18,776 bases of DNA from JAOUEA01 sp035711865 (GTDB lineage: Bacteria; Actinomycetota; UBA4738; HRBIN12). The position numbers and the translations under genes were made by a program. Positions 1 through 7,188 of the stretch are shown here, in pieces. Numbering within the stretch: the stretch's first letter is position 1; every line of letters starts with the position of its first letter. Below the pieces are notes generated by a model, which made no database searches, had not been told where the DNA came from, and saw nothing but the letters and a program-made list of their open reading frames with translations. The DNA is taken from the NCBI GenBank assembly GCA_035711865.1, contig DASTBT010000036.1:1-18776 (forward strand). The letters are read 5' to 3'.

Positions 1-68
1 CGTCGCCGCGACCTACCGGCTCGGATCGGGGTCGTCTCAGGGCGTGTGACCGCTCGCTCGGGACGGCG

Positions 69-632
69 TTATCGTCGAACCTCGCCTTCCCGGGCCGTGT
101 CGTCGACCTCGAGCATCCGCTCGAAGAGCGATCGGTAGTGCACCATGCCCTGGCGCTGGTCTTCGGTCGACGCGGCCCCGTGGTCGTTCGCGAGCGAGAT
201 GCCGTGCGCAGCCCGATAGTCCTGGACGACGTCCGGGTGGTCGACCGAGATGTCGGCGGCCCGCTGGTCGAAGTCGTCCATCGGATAGCCCCGCTCGCGC
301 ATCACGCTCGTGATCAACATGTCCGCCTGGCCCAAGGCGCCCTCGGGCGAGTCCACGAACCGTGCCTGCACATCGCGCCACTCGCTCGTGTACCGCTCGG
401 CGGCGGCAGGCGCGAGCGGTCGGATGTCGAGATCCTCGCGGCGCTTCACCCGGTCGCGCAGGTCCGCCTCTCCGGTCCGACGGTTGCCGCCCTCGTTCAC
501 CGCGCGGTCGTACTCGGGTCCGAACCGCTCGTGGAGCGACTCGGTCCGGCGCTTGCTGGTGATCGCCCACGCGACGAGCGCCACCACGATCACCGCGAGC
601 AGCACCAGCACGATCCATACCCACGTATCCAT
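69..632 (-). CDS. Membrane-anchored small protein, function unknown
   Basis: 187 residues. A hydrophobic segment at about residues 5-26 follows a very short N-terminus, then a charged soluble domain, so it is probably a single-pass protein with the bulk on one side of the membrane. Residues 37-46 contain FGPEYDRAV, and I recall proteins with an N-terminal helix and this motif as a widespread unnamed actinobacterial group; that is memory, not a search result. The ATG is well supported by a GGGAGG Shine-Dalgarno about 6 nt upstream. The body is rich in Asp, Glu and Arg and has no cysteines or catalytic motif that I recognise. It stands alone: the next gene on the strand upstream (DinB-like) ends 91 nt before it. 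No function assigned. Confidence 0.8.
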   Translation of the reverse strand: MDTWVWIVLVLLAVIVVALVAWAITSKRRTESLHERFGPEYDRAVNEGGNRRTGEADLRDRVKRREDLDIRPLAPAAAERYTSEWRDVQARFVDSPEGALGQADMLITSVMRERGYPMDDFDQRAADISVDHPDVVQDYRAAHGISLANDHGAASTEDQRQGMVHYRSLFERMLEVDDTAREGEVRR

Positions 633-723
633 ACCGTTCCTCCCTCGGTCGCACGACGGACCATGCCCCCTCGTCCGACCGGGGAAACCTGCTGTCCGAG
701 AGACTCGACGCGCAGATCCTGGC

Positions 724-1173
724 TCAGCGGCCTCGGAGTGCCGCCTCGATGTCGTCGAGGTGCTCTCCGCGATGTGAGGCCCTCAGGGCATAGAGGGGGC
801 TGTTCGGGTCGCGCGGCCAGAGGCGATCGGGCGGAAGGGTCGCGACGCGTGCATCGGTATCCTCGGCGATCTGCAACGCCAGCCGACCGGCCTCGAGCGG
901 CGGGATCGCGTGGATCAGCGGGCGCGAGGCGTCGTTGATCCAGTCCACGTCCTCCGGTTCTGTGTCCGAGGCAGCGAACGGCACGCCGTGCTCGAGCTTG
1001 CCGGCGAGCGCCAGGATCCGAGCGTCCCAGAACGCGATGTGGCCCAGCACGCCGGCGACCGACCAATACTCGTTGACCGGCGCGGTGAGGTCTTCCTCGG
1101 TCGAGCTCTCGACGATCGAGCGCATGCGTTCACGCTCTCGAGCGTTCTCCTCGATGTAGCGGTGGTCGTCCAT
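724..1173 (-). CDS. DinB/YfiT-like four-helix protein
   Basis: 149 residues, the usual DinB_2 length. The family is a four-helix bundle of metal-dependent thiol S-transferases and related proteins that often use bacillithiol or mycothiol. Three histidines fit the family's metal triad: H45 in the EYWSVAGVLGHIAFWD segment, and H134 and H138 as HxxxH near the C-terminus. The frame stays open far upstream, but the family-like protein begins at the ATG at 1171-1173. That ATG has no Shine-Dalgarno; instead TATCGT lies 6 nt upstream, as for a leaderless mRNA. Substrate unknown. Cytosolic, single-gene unit. Confidence 0.85.
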   Translation of the reverse strand: MDDHRYIEENARERERMRSIVESSTEEDLTAPVNEYWSVAGVLGHIAFWDARILALAGKLEHGVPFAASDTEPEDVDWINDASRPLIHAIPPLEAGRLALQIAEDTDARVATLPPDRLWPRDPNSPLYALRASHRGEHLDDIEAALRGR

Positions 1174-1179
1174 GGAGGG

Positions 1180-1185
1180 ACGATA
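1180..1185 (-). promoter_or_regulatory. Candidate -10 element of a leaderless promoter (DinB-like gene)
   Basis: On the minus strand TATCGT is followed by six bases and then the ATG. The usual -10 to start-site distance would put the mRNA 5' end at or next to the ATG. No clear -35 was seen. Inferred from sequence only. Confidence 0.45.
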
Positions 1186-1218
1186 CGCCCGTCGCTCGAC
1201 GGCGTGTGTTCGAGGGAA

Positions 1219-1255
1219 GGCCCCCACGGCCCGCGGGGGGCGAGCCGTGGGGGCC
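1219..1255 (-). terminator. Strong GC hairpin, likely terminator
   Basis: A perfect 12-bp inverted repeat: GGCCCCCACGGC at 1219-1230 and GCCGTGGGGGCC at 1244-1255, with a 13-nt loop. It lies about 137 nt after the stop of the secreted-protein gene and about 46 nt before the DinB-like start, both on the minus strand. There is no T-run after it, which is common for actinobacterial terminators. It would end the kinase/regulator/secreted-protein transcript. As DNA it could also be a binding site. Confidence 0.6.
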
Positions 1256-1391
1256 CGGGGGGAATCGGCCCGCCGCCCGAGCGATGCAGCGCCTTCGTGT
1301 GTCTGTCCTCGGCCCGGTTCCGAGCGAGCCGCCACCATGGTTCCGGCGGGTCGGTCGAAGCGGCAATCGGCCGTTGGTCGTGCGACCTCGA

Positions 1392-1835
1392 TCAGACGCG
1401 CAGGCGGCCCCGGCAGGTCTCGCCGGTGATGGTGTTGTTCGCCCCGAACCGGAAGCGATCGGCCCCGATGTGGTTGGGCACGGCACGTCGGACCCTGACG
1501 CGACCCCGGAAGTCGGTCCGACGGGCACCGGCGAAGATGCCCGACCTGTCGTGTTCGATGAAGACGTTCCAGCGTCGGCCGGGCCGCCGGGTGCGCAGGG
1601 TCAGGGCGATGCGGAGCGCACCCTCGACGCGGATGACGCCGAGGCGCCACCGGCTCGACTCGCTGCAGGTGCCTCGCGCGACGGTCGGCCGACCCGAAGG
1701 GCGCTCGACCGCGTACGCCGCCGCCGGCGGCGTGACCAGGCAGACCGCGACGATCGCGGCGGCGACGGCGCGGTGTCGGGATCCACGCACGGCTCGATCG
1801 TCGCGCGAAGTACGACGGGCCGGCAATGCGACCAC
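1392..1835 (-). CDS. Small secreted protein with one probable disulfide
   Basis: 147 residues. An Arg-rich N-terminus is followed by a hydrophobic stretch at about 22-42 ending AAAYA, a typical Sec signal peptide with cleavage after about residue 42. The mature part of about 105 residues has only two cysteines, C57 near its start and C141 near the C-terminus, placed to form a disulfide. Phrases such as PGRRWNVFI and GANNTITGETC resemble an unnamed group of actinobacterial secreted proteins with an Ig-like beta fold; this is recollection. The GTG start lies 4 nt after the response-regulator stop, so the gene is probably co-transcribed with the two-component system and may be its target or sensor accessory. 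An in-frame TTG a few codons in is an alternative start. Confidence 0.7.
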   Translation of the reverse strand: MVALPARRTSRDDRAVRGSRHRAVAAAIVAVCLVTPPAAAYAVERPSGRPTVARGTCSESSRWRLGVIRVEGALRIALTLRTRRPGRRWNVFIEHDRSGIFAGARRTDFRGRVRVRRAVPNHIGADRFRFGANNTITGETCRGRLRV

Positions 1836-1839
1836 CGTC

Positions 1840-2481
1840 CTACAACTCCGCCGAGCTTGGTCGTCCGAGTAAGCCGTGGCGCTCGGCCCAGAGCGCCGCC
1901 TGGGTCCTATCCACGACGCCGATCCGCTGGAAGACCCTCGTCAGGTGCGTCTTGACGGTCTTCTCGCTGATGCCGAGCCGCTTCGCGATCTGCTTGTTCA
2001 CCAGTCCCTCGCCCACGAGCACGAGCACCTCACGTTCACGGGCGCTGAGACCTGCCTCGGTGCGCTCCGACCGCTCCTGCAGCACGGTGGCCGCCGCCGT
2101 GGGATGGAGCGGCGCCCCTCCTGCGACGGCCGCACGGATGCCGGCTTCGAGCTCGGCAGGATCGGCGTCTTTCAACAGGTACCCGGTCGCACCCGCGTCG
2201 AGCGCCTGCACGATGCGGTCGCGGTCGGAGAAGTACGTGAACACGACGACCGCCGTCTCGGGCGTGGCTTCCTTGATACGGCGCGTCGCCTCGACGCCGT
2301 CGAGGTTCGGCATCTCGAGATCGAGCAGGGCTACGTCGGGAGCGGTTCGCTCGCACGCCTCGACGGCGGCAACCCCGTCGGCCGCCGAGGCAACCACCTC
2401 CATGTCGTCCGACCCGGACAGCAGGTGTGCGACGCCCGCGCGCACGACCTGGTGGTCGTCGGCCACCACGACGCGGATCAT
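1840..2481 (-). CDS. NarL/FixJ-family response regulator (REC + LuxR HTH)
   Basis: 213 residues, a typical NarL-family length. The receiver domain at about 1-120 has the acidic pair D8/D9, phospho-acceptor D54 (in ALLDLEMPN), T82 and K104, so phosphorylation should be intact. A LuxR-type HTH occupies about 145-205 (LSAREREVLVLVGEGL, then GISEKTVKTHLTRVF). It should bind DNA as a phosphorylated dimer. The frame stays open further upstream, but the ATG at 2479-2481 starts exactly at the REC domain and overlaps the kinase stop in an ATGA, so the two genes are translationally coupled. The small secreted protein follows 4 nt after its stop. Signal and regulon unknown. Confidence 0.95.
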   Translation of the reverse strand: MIRVVVADDHQVVRAGVAHLLSGSDDMEVVASAADGVAAVEACERTAPDVALLDLEMPNLDGVEATRRIKEATPETAVVVFTYFSDRDRIVQALDAGATGYLLKDADPAELEAGIRAAVAGGAPLHPTAAATVLQERSERTEAGLSAREREVLVLVGEGLVNKQIAKRLGISEKTVKTHLTRVFQRIGVVDRTQAALWAERHGLLGRPSSAEL

Positions 2482-3758
2482 CGCCCGGCCCCCACGGCGA
2501 GCGGCGCTTCGAGGTGCAGCGTCGTACCGGCGCCGGGCCGGGTATCGATGTGAAGCGATCCCCCACCGTCGCGGGCGAGGTCCTCGAGCATAGCGAGTCC
2601 TAGGTGCCCCTCGGCAGCGAGGCCGTCCCGGAGCGCGGGGTCGAACCCGACGCCGTCGTCGCACACCGACAGCGAGGCGAGGCCGTCATCGGCGGCGACG
2701 GCGATGCGAACCCGTCGAGCTCGTGCGTGCGTCGTCACGTTGCGCACCGCCTCACGGGCGGCCCGGAACAGCAGTGCTTCGGTCGCGGGCGCGATCTCCA
2801 GTTCGGCCGGCACGTCGACCTCCACGTCGACATCGTCGGCTCGCAGGTTCGCGGAGAGGTCCTCAAGAGCAGGGCCGAGCCCGGTGCGCTCCAGGCTCGG
2901 CGGGTAGATGCCGAGCAGTGCCGACCGCAATGCCCGGAGCTGCTCGCGGGTACGGTCGCCCGTTTCGCGCAGACGCGCCGCCGCCGCAGGATCGGTGGCC
3001 TCGATCGCGTCGGCCTCGGCCGACAGGGTCATCGACAACCCCACCAGCTGTTGCCCGAGGCCGTCGTGGAGTTCGCCTGCGATCCGCCGGCGTTCGGTCG
3101 CGGACGCGTCGACCGCATGCTGCAGCAGGCGCGCCCGCTCCTGTTGGGAATCGCGCACCCGTCGGGCGAGCCGGAGTGCGAGCGGCACGAGCAGGAGCGC
3201 GAGCGCGAGCAGGGTCACCGCCAGCACCGGCAGCACCGCCGTCAAGAGCCGTCGGGATCCGGTCGCCACCGCACCCGATCCCACGTTTGCCTGGAAGAGC
3301 AGTGGCGTGCCGTCGGGCGTCGCGATCGGCACCGACACGACGAGGGAGTCGTCGTCGGACGCGACGACGCCGGGCTCGTCCTGCGCCAAGCCCGCGGCCT
3401 CGCCCTCGTCGAGCGGATCGCTCGACCCGATGTCGTCGGTGCGGCTCGAGAACACGATCTCGCCGTCGGCGAGCCGCAGCGTAACGTGCTCGATCGGACC
3501 ACGGAGCACGCCCGCGCTCACGAGCGCGTCGATGCGCACGAGGCTCGTCGACCGTCCCCGCACGATGCCGTTCGTCAGTCGTTCCTGCACCGCGCGGGCG
3601 GCCACGCTCGCGGTGTCCTGCGCGCGTTGTCGCGCTTCGCCGGTGCTCACGGCTCGCAACGCGATCAACCCGCCGACGCCCACGACCGCGACGGCGATCG
3701 CGCTCACCGCGACGAAGAGCGCGGCTGCGTGTCGCACGGGGTCTCGTCGATCCGACAT
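2478..3758 (-). CDS. NarL-type sensor histidine kinase (HisKA_3 + HATPase_c)
   Basis: 426 residues from the ATG at 3756-3758. Membrane helices at about 10-34 and 171-194 flank an extracytoplasmic region of about 136 residues with no cysteines, probably the sensor domain. The dimerisation/phosphoacceptor box is ERRRIAGELHDGLGQQL, with H231 as the autophosphorylation site. The ATPase domain has an N box with N340 (EAVRNVTTHA), a G1 box DDGVGFD at 367-373, and a GHLGLAML segment. An in-frame GTG at 3792-3794 would add 12 residues; neither start has a strong Shine-Dalgarno. The stop overlaps the response-regulator ATG by 4 nt, so the two are cognate partners. The kinase and receiver residues needed for phosphotransfer are all present. 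Confidence 0.93.
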   Translation of the reverse strand: MSDRRDPVRHAAALFVAVSAIAVAVVGVGGLIALRAVSTGEARQRAQDTASVAARAVQERLTNGIVRGRSTSLVRIDALVSAGVLRGPIEHVTLRLADGEIVFSSRTDDIGSSDPLDEGEAAGLAQDEPGVVASDDDSLVVSVPIATPDGTPLLFQANVGSGAVATGSRRLLTAVLPVLAVTLLALALLLVPLALRLARRVRDSQQERARLLQHAVDASATERRRIAGELHDGLGQQLVGLSMTLSAEADAIEATDPAAAARLRETGDRTREQLRALRSALLGIYPPSLERTGLGPALEDLSANLRADDVDVEVDVPAELEIAPATEALLFRAAREAVRNVTTHARARRVRIAVAADDGLASLSVCDDGVGFDPALRDGLAAEGHLGLAMLEDLARDGGGSLHIDTRPGAGTTLHLEAPLAVGAGR

Positions 3759-3852
3759 CGTCTGGCTCTGCACCGCTCGGGAGCGCGAACTCACAGCGAG
3801 CGGATGGTACCTGGACAGACAGAACGGCGGAACCGGCGGGCGCCTATGGTCG

Positions 3853-3873
3853 AGGACCGATGGTCCTAGGACC
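3853..3873. promoter_or_regulatory. Palindromic element between the ABC permease and kinase genes
   Basis: AGGACC (3853-3858), GAT, then GGTCCTAGGACC (3862-3873), a perfect 12-bp palindrome. This gives three alternating AGGACC/GGTCCT half-sites in 21 bp. It lies about 95 nt upstream of the kinase ATG and about 33 nt beyond the ABC permease stop, so it could be an operator for the two-component operon. It shares the core TAGGAC with the palindrome upstream of the GntR gene. Function inferred. Confidence 0.4.
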
Positions 3874-3905
3874 CAAGCGGCCCGAGCGAGATCGGACCGA
3901 CACCG

Positions 3906-4889
3906 TCAGGTCAGGCGCTTCCTCACCCACCAGACCGTTGCCGCCGCCAGAACGAGCGCGAAGGCGAGGAAGATCGCCGTCTCGATCGACTGGAACGTCC
4001 AGAACCGGCTCGCGGGATGGAACAGCTCGAGGTTGAACGCATGTCTGCCGATGTCGGCGAAGCACGCGGGGTCGGTCGGTGGGCAGACCCGCTGGCCTCC
4101 GGCGGCGCGTTCGCCGTTGGCCTTCATCACGACCCCGACGCCGGGCCCGCCGCCCCCGTAGAGCCAGTCTCCGAGCAGTCGGTTCGGGACCCGCGTCGTC
4201 ACGACGGGGTACGCTCGATCGAGCCCGGACATGAACCGGGGTCGCCAGAAGACCGCCACCCCGAACCGGACGGCGATGAACCCCACGGCTGTGATCGCCA
4301 TCGCCCTCACGGTGCGACCGGTGGTGGCTCCGAGGAACGCTGCGAGCAGCGTGGCGAACACCGCGTAGCCGACCGGGACCAGCCCCTGCTGGTCGTAGAT
4401 CAGCCACTGGAACCGATCGCCCGTGGCCGCGTTGAGCGGTCCGTACCACCACGTGGCGATCCAGGTGAACACGCCCATCGCCGCCGCGGTCACGACCGTC
4501 GCGAACGCGAGCTGCGTCCACGCCCAGCGACGTCGGGAGACCCCCTGGGTCCAGACCAACGAGACCGTGTCGTCCTCGAGCTCGCGCGCGATCGCGGGCG
4601 CGCCCCAGAACATGCCGACGACCATCGGCACGAACGTGAACAGCGCGAGGCCCAACAGTCGCATCGGGAAGAAGCGCGCCGCGAACGCCTGCGCCTCGTC
4701 CTGGCAACCGCCGGAGACGGGGACCCAGCGCGCACCTCCGAGGCCCTCGATGCATGCCGCTAGGCCGCCGTCGTGGAACGTGTTCCACATCGAGCGCCCG
4801 GTCAGGAACAGGAGAACCCCCGCGACGAGCACGGCGGCGGCGGTCGCGATCACCGCTCCGCGCCGGCGTCTCCACGCCAGCCAGATCAC
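3906..4889 (-). CDS. ABC transporter permease
   Basis: 327 residues from a GTG at 4887-4889. About six membrane helices are visible (near 12-30, 77-96, 124-146, 171-189, 196-215, 300-322). Two extracytoplasmic loops (31-76 and 216-299) each hold two cysteines (C46/C62, C269/C276), which may form disulfides. The cytosolic segment APAIARELEDDTVSLVWTQG is typical of actinobacterial ABC-2-like permeases next to GntR regulators. The frame continues upstream, but the GTG overlaps the ATPase stop as GTGA, fitting coupled translation, and the protein begins naturally at IWLAWRRRRG. It partners the ATPase, probably in export. Substrate unknown. Confidence 0.88.
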   Translation of the reverse strand: MIWLAWRRRRGAVIATAAAVLVAGVLLFLTGRSMWNTFHDGGLAACIEGLGGARWVPVSGGCQDEAQAFAARFFPMRLLGLALFTFVPMVVGMFWGAPAIARELEDDTVSLVWTQGVSRRRWAWTQLAFATVVTAAAMGVFTWIATWWYGPLNAATGDRFQWLIYDQQGLVPVGYAVFATLLAAFLGATTGRTVRAMAITAVGFIAVRFGVAVFWRPRFMSGLDRAYPVVTTRVPNRLLGDWLYGGGGPGVGVVMKANGERAAGGQRVCPPTDPACFADIGRHAFNLELFHPASRFWTFQSIETAIFLAFALVLAAATVWWVRKRLT

Positions 4890-5770
4890 GACGGTCCCTC
4901 GGGCCCGGGGAGTACCCCCGCGTCGGGTTCGCTCAAGTAGGCGAGCACGAGGTCTTCGAGCGAGATCGGCTCGGCGACCCACCCCGGCGGTGTCGGTGTG
5001 TCGGCGTCGGAGCGCACCACCAGGGTGCGCTGGCGGTCGGTCGCCTGTGAGGAGACGATCCCGCGGGCCGGTGTCGTTCCGTCGGCCGCTCCCACCAGCA
5101 CACTGTGCGTCGCGAGCAGGTCGTCGACGTCGCCAAGCACCTGGACGCGCGAGTCCGACAGGATCACCAGGTAATCGCAGCGGTGCTCGAGGTCGGCGAT
5201 CAGGTGCGAGGAGAGCAGCACCGTGAGCTCCCGCGCGGCCATTTCACCCATCAGCTCCGAGAGGAACGTCCGCCTGGCCAGTGGATCGAGGCTCGCGACC
5301 GGCTCGTCGAGCACGAGCAGGTCCGGGCGCTTCGCGAGGGCGATCGTGAGCGCGACCTGCGCTCGCTGACCGCCCGAGAGCTCGTCCGCACGTCGGTCGA
5401 GCGGGATCGAGAGCTTGGCCAGCCGCTCCCGGGCAGACGGCCGGTCCCATGCGTGCCCGTTCAGGCGTCGCCCCATCTCGAGATGGTCCGCGACCGTCAG
5501 ATCGCGGTACAGCGGGGTCTCCTGAGCGACGAACCCGATTCGGGCCAGCGACGCAGGATGGTCGCGAGGCGCGCGTCCGAACACCGCCACCGAGCCGCGG
5601 GTCGGTCGCCGCAGTCCGACGGCCAGGCGCATCAAGGTCGTCTTGCCGGCTCCGTTAGGTCCGACGACGGCGGCCACGCGCCCGTGCGGGACCGCGAGCG
5701 TGCAGTCGCGCAACGCCCAGGTCCGGCCGTAGCGCTTCGACAGGCCGGTGGTCTCGAGCGCCGCCGTCAC
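4886..5770 (-). CDS. ABC transporter ATP-binding protein
   Basis: 294 residues. The nucleotide-binding domain is complete: Walker A GPNGAGKTT at 37-45, Q-loop Q83, signature LSGGQ at 131-135, Walker B LLVLDEP at 151-157 with catalytic E156, and H-loop H189. A C-terminal extension of about 80 residues follows, as in many drug- or peptide-export ATPases. The GTG start overlaps the GntR stop (GTGA) and its own stop overlaps the permease GTG (GTGA). It should dimerise in the cytosol and power the permease encoded next to it. No substrate-binding protein is nearby, which favours export over import. Confidence 0.95.
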   Translation of the reverse strand: MTAALETTGLSKRYGRTWALRDCTLAVPHGRVAAVVGPNGAGKTTLMRLAVGLRRPTRGSVAVFGRAPRDHPASLARIGFVAQETPLYRDLTVADHLEMGRRLNGHAWDRPSARERLAKLSIPLDRRADELSGGQRAQVALTIALAKRPDLLVLDEPVASLDPLARRTFLSELMGEMAARELTVLLSSHLIADLEHRCDYLVILSDSRVQVLGDVDDLLATHSVLVGAADGTTPARGIVSSQATDRQRTLVVRSDADTPTPPGWVAEPISLEDLVLAYLSEPDAGVLPGPEGPS

Positions 5771-6159
5771 GCGACGCCCTCCGTCTCGAACGCGTTCAGC
5801 GTGATTCCGAAGAGGGCCTCGATGTCCTCGGGCTCGAGACCGGCGGCGCGCGCCTTCCGCAGCCAGGCTCGCAGCTCCCGGCGGAGAACCGCGTGGCTCG
5901 CGAGCGATGGTCCGGCGAGCGATCCGACGACGAACGTCCCCTGTCCCGGACGCCCCTCGACGAGGCCCTCGTGCTCGAGCTGCCGGTATGCCTTCAGCAC
6001 CGTGTTCGGATTGATCGAGACCGTCTCGGCCACCTCACGAACCGTGGGGAGGCGGTCACCCGGCTCGAGCAGGCCGGTCCGGAGGGCCCGCCGCACCTGC
6101 TCCACGAGTTGCAGGTAGGGAACGACGTTGGAACGACCGTCGAGCCTGAAGCCGATCAC
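5767..6159 (-). CDS. GntR-family regulator, YtrA subfamily
   Basis: 130 residues, the short form typical of YtrA-type regulators: a winged HTH at about 12-78 (LPTVREVAETVSINPNTVLKAYRQL, then EGLVEGRPGQGTFV) and a short helical C-terminal dimerisation region rather than a large effector domain. In this subfamily the gene is usually first in an ABC-transporter operon and represses it. Here it leads the ATPase and permease genes with 4-nt overlaps, and a perfect inverted repeat lies 22 nt upstream of its start. The GTG start has a GGGAGG Shine-Dalgarno about 6 nt upstream. Autorepression is therefore likely; the inducer (in known cases often a cell-wall antibiotic) is unknown. Confidence 0.93.
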   Translation of the reverse strand: MIGFRLDGRSNVVPYLQLVEQVRRALRTGLLEPGDRLPTVREVAETVSINPNTVLKAYRQLEHEGLVEGRPGQGTFVVGSLAGPSLASHAVLRRELRAWLRKARAAGLEPEDIEALFGITLNAFETEGVA

Positions 6160-6181
6160 GTGGCACCTCCCGAGATATCTA

Positions 6182-6203
6182 TTGTCCTAGCATCATAGGA
6201 CAA
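6182..6203. promoter_or_regulatory. Probable GntR (YtrA-type) operator with overlapping -10
   Basis: TTGTCCTA (6182-6189), six-base spacer, TAGGACAA (6196-6203): a perfect 8+8 inverted repeat. On the minus strand TATGAT (6192-6197) lies inside it and matches a -10 for the GntR/ABC operon; a weak -35-like TTCAGT is 16 nt further upstream. A repressor bound here would cover the promoter. The binding partner is inferred from position next to the GntR gene. Confidence 0.7.
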
Positions 6204-6263
6204 GATGATCGCGACTGAAGCCGGCGATCTGCAAGGCCCTCGGGGCTCTCCATCACGCGAGGT

Positions 6264-6333
6264 GACACCGATAGTGATGTCATTCGAGCTCGATCGATCC
6301 TTCGGGGGCGTTCCGACACCGATAGTGATGTCA
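6264..6333. repeat. Two 19-bp direct repeats, candidate regulatory sites
   Basis: The 19-mer gacaccgatagtgatgtca occurs at 6264-6282 and 6315-6333, start-to-start distance 51 bp. Within the first copy the sequence from 6263 is a partly palindromic site, TGACA-N10-TGTCA; the second copy has one changed base in the outer arm. They sit between the hydrolase stop and the GntR operator. No third copy was noticed in the window. Confidence 0.7.
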
Positions 6334-6351
6334 CCATCACAATGGTCGGAA
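6311..6351 (-). terminator. Nested hairpin just after the hydrolase stop
   Basis: An outer stem TTCCGAC (6311-6317)/GTCGGAA (6345-6351) encloses an inner stem GTGATG (6325-6330)/CATCAC (6335-6340) with a 4-nt loop. It begins 4 nt after the hydrolase stop on the minus strand, where a terminator would be expected, but there is no T-run. It includes the second 19-bp repeat, so it may instead be a protein-binding region. Confidence 0.4.
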
Positions 6352-6354
6352 CAG

Positions 6355-7065
6355 CTAGGCGCTGGTGCTCCTCCTCGCGATCCCGCCGATGATCTCGGCG
6401 AGCTCCTTCGGGCGCGACCACATCGGCCAGTGGCTCGTGGGCAGGTCGACGTAGGTGAGGTTCCGCAGGTCGGCCAGGCCCGCGAGGAAGGGATACCCTT
6501 CCTTCACGGCCTCTCGGTACGCGTCGGAGTCGAACGCCGTGGCGATCACCGTGCTGGGCACGTCGAGCCGCGCGTCGTTCGTGAGCTCGGGACCCTCGCG
6601 CATGGCGGCGCCGGGCTCGGGCACGGCCCGCAGCCGGAATGTCTCGAGCTGTTCCTCGGAGAGCCCGTCGAGGTTCTCCTCTTCCTCGAGCTCCTTCTGC
6701 GACGGAAGGGATTGCTCGACGCCGTCGAAGTCTGGATCGAGCGCGCGCGAAGCGGCACCCGTGTCGACGTACACCATGTGCGCGATGGCCTCGGGGATGC
6801 GGTCCGTCGCCGCGTAGCCCACGCCGCCGGTGCCGCTGTGCACGGCGAGCACGACGGGCGAACCCGCCGCCCTGACCGCGTCGCAGACCGCCTCGACGTG
6901 GTCGTCGAACGTGATCGAGGATCGATCGGTATCGACCGACTCGAGCCCGGGCAGCGTCAGCGCGGTGACGTCGTGGCCGTCGGATCGCAACAGATCGGCG
7001 ACCTCGTCCCACGCCCACGCGCCGAGCCAGAACCCCGGAACCAGGACGATCGCTGCACCCGTCAT
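6355..7065 (-). CDS. Alpha/beta hydrolase (esterase-like)
   Basis: 236 residues, a compact alpha/beta hydrolase of the AB_hydrolase_6 kind that includes plant methyl-ester esterase-like enzymes. PGFWLGAWAWD at 10-20 is the oxyanion-hole loop after strand 3. The nucleophile elbow is VHSGTG with S77; the usual first Gly of GxSxG is replaced by Val. The catalytic His is H212 in LPTSHWPMWSRP; the acid is probably D179 or D181. No signal peptide, so cytosolic. The ATG at 7063-7065 has TAAGGT 6 nt upstream; this could be a leaderless -10, while its AAGG could alternatively be read as a distant Shine-Dalgarno. It diverges from the PLP-enzyme gene. Substrate unknown. Confidence 0.88.
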   Translation of the reverse strand: MTGAAIVLVPGFWLGAWAWDEVADLLRSDGHDVTALTLPGLESVDTDRSSITFDDHVEAVCDAVRAAGSPVVLAVHSGTGGVGYAATDRIPEAIAHMVYVDTGAASRALDPDFDGVEQSLPSQKELEEEENLDGLSEEQLETFRLRAVPEPGAAMREGPELTNDARLDVPSTVIATAFDSDAYREAVKEGYPFLAGLADLRNLTYVDLPTSHWPMWSRPKELAEIIGGIARRSTSA

Positions 7066-7071
7066 GTGGCG

Positions 7072-7077
7072 ACCTTA
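7072..7077 (-). promoter_or_regulatory. Candidate -10 element of a leaderless promoter (hydrolase)
   Basis: Minus-strand TAAGGT, then six bases, then the ATG, the same arrangement as at the DinB-like and cyclase genes. Ambiguous because the embedded AAGG could serve as a weak ribosome-binding site. Confidence 0.35.
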
Positions 7078-7188
7078 GGAGCGCGGCCGCGCTCGCGTCC
7101 AGCGAAGTCGGCCAATGCGCGGTCGACAGGGTCGATTCGATGGTCGATGCTGCAGCGGCTCGCGATGCCGGACGAAGCCGGGGCACAG

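Noticed and set aside
1..68. A gene end in the first 68 bases
   Set aside because: I see no supported coding frame or RNA structure here; left unannotated.
6264..6333. Ends of an insertion sequence or transposon
   Set aside because: The 19-bp copies are direct, only 51 bp apart, with no transposase and no target duplication seen.
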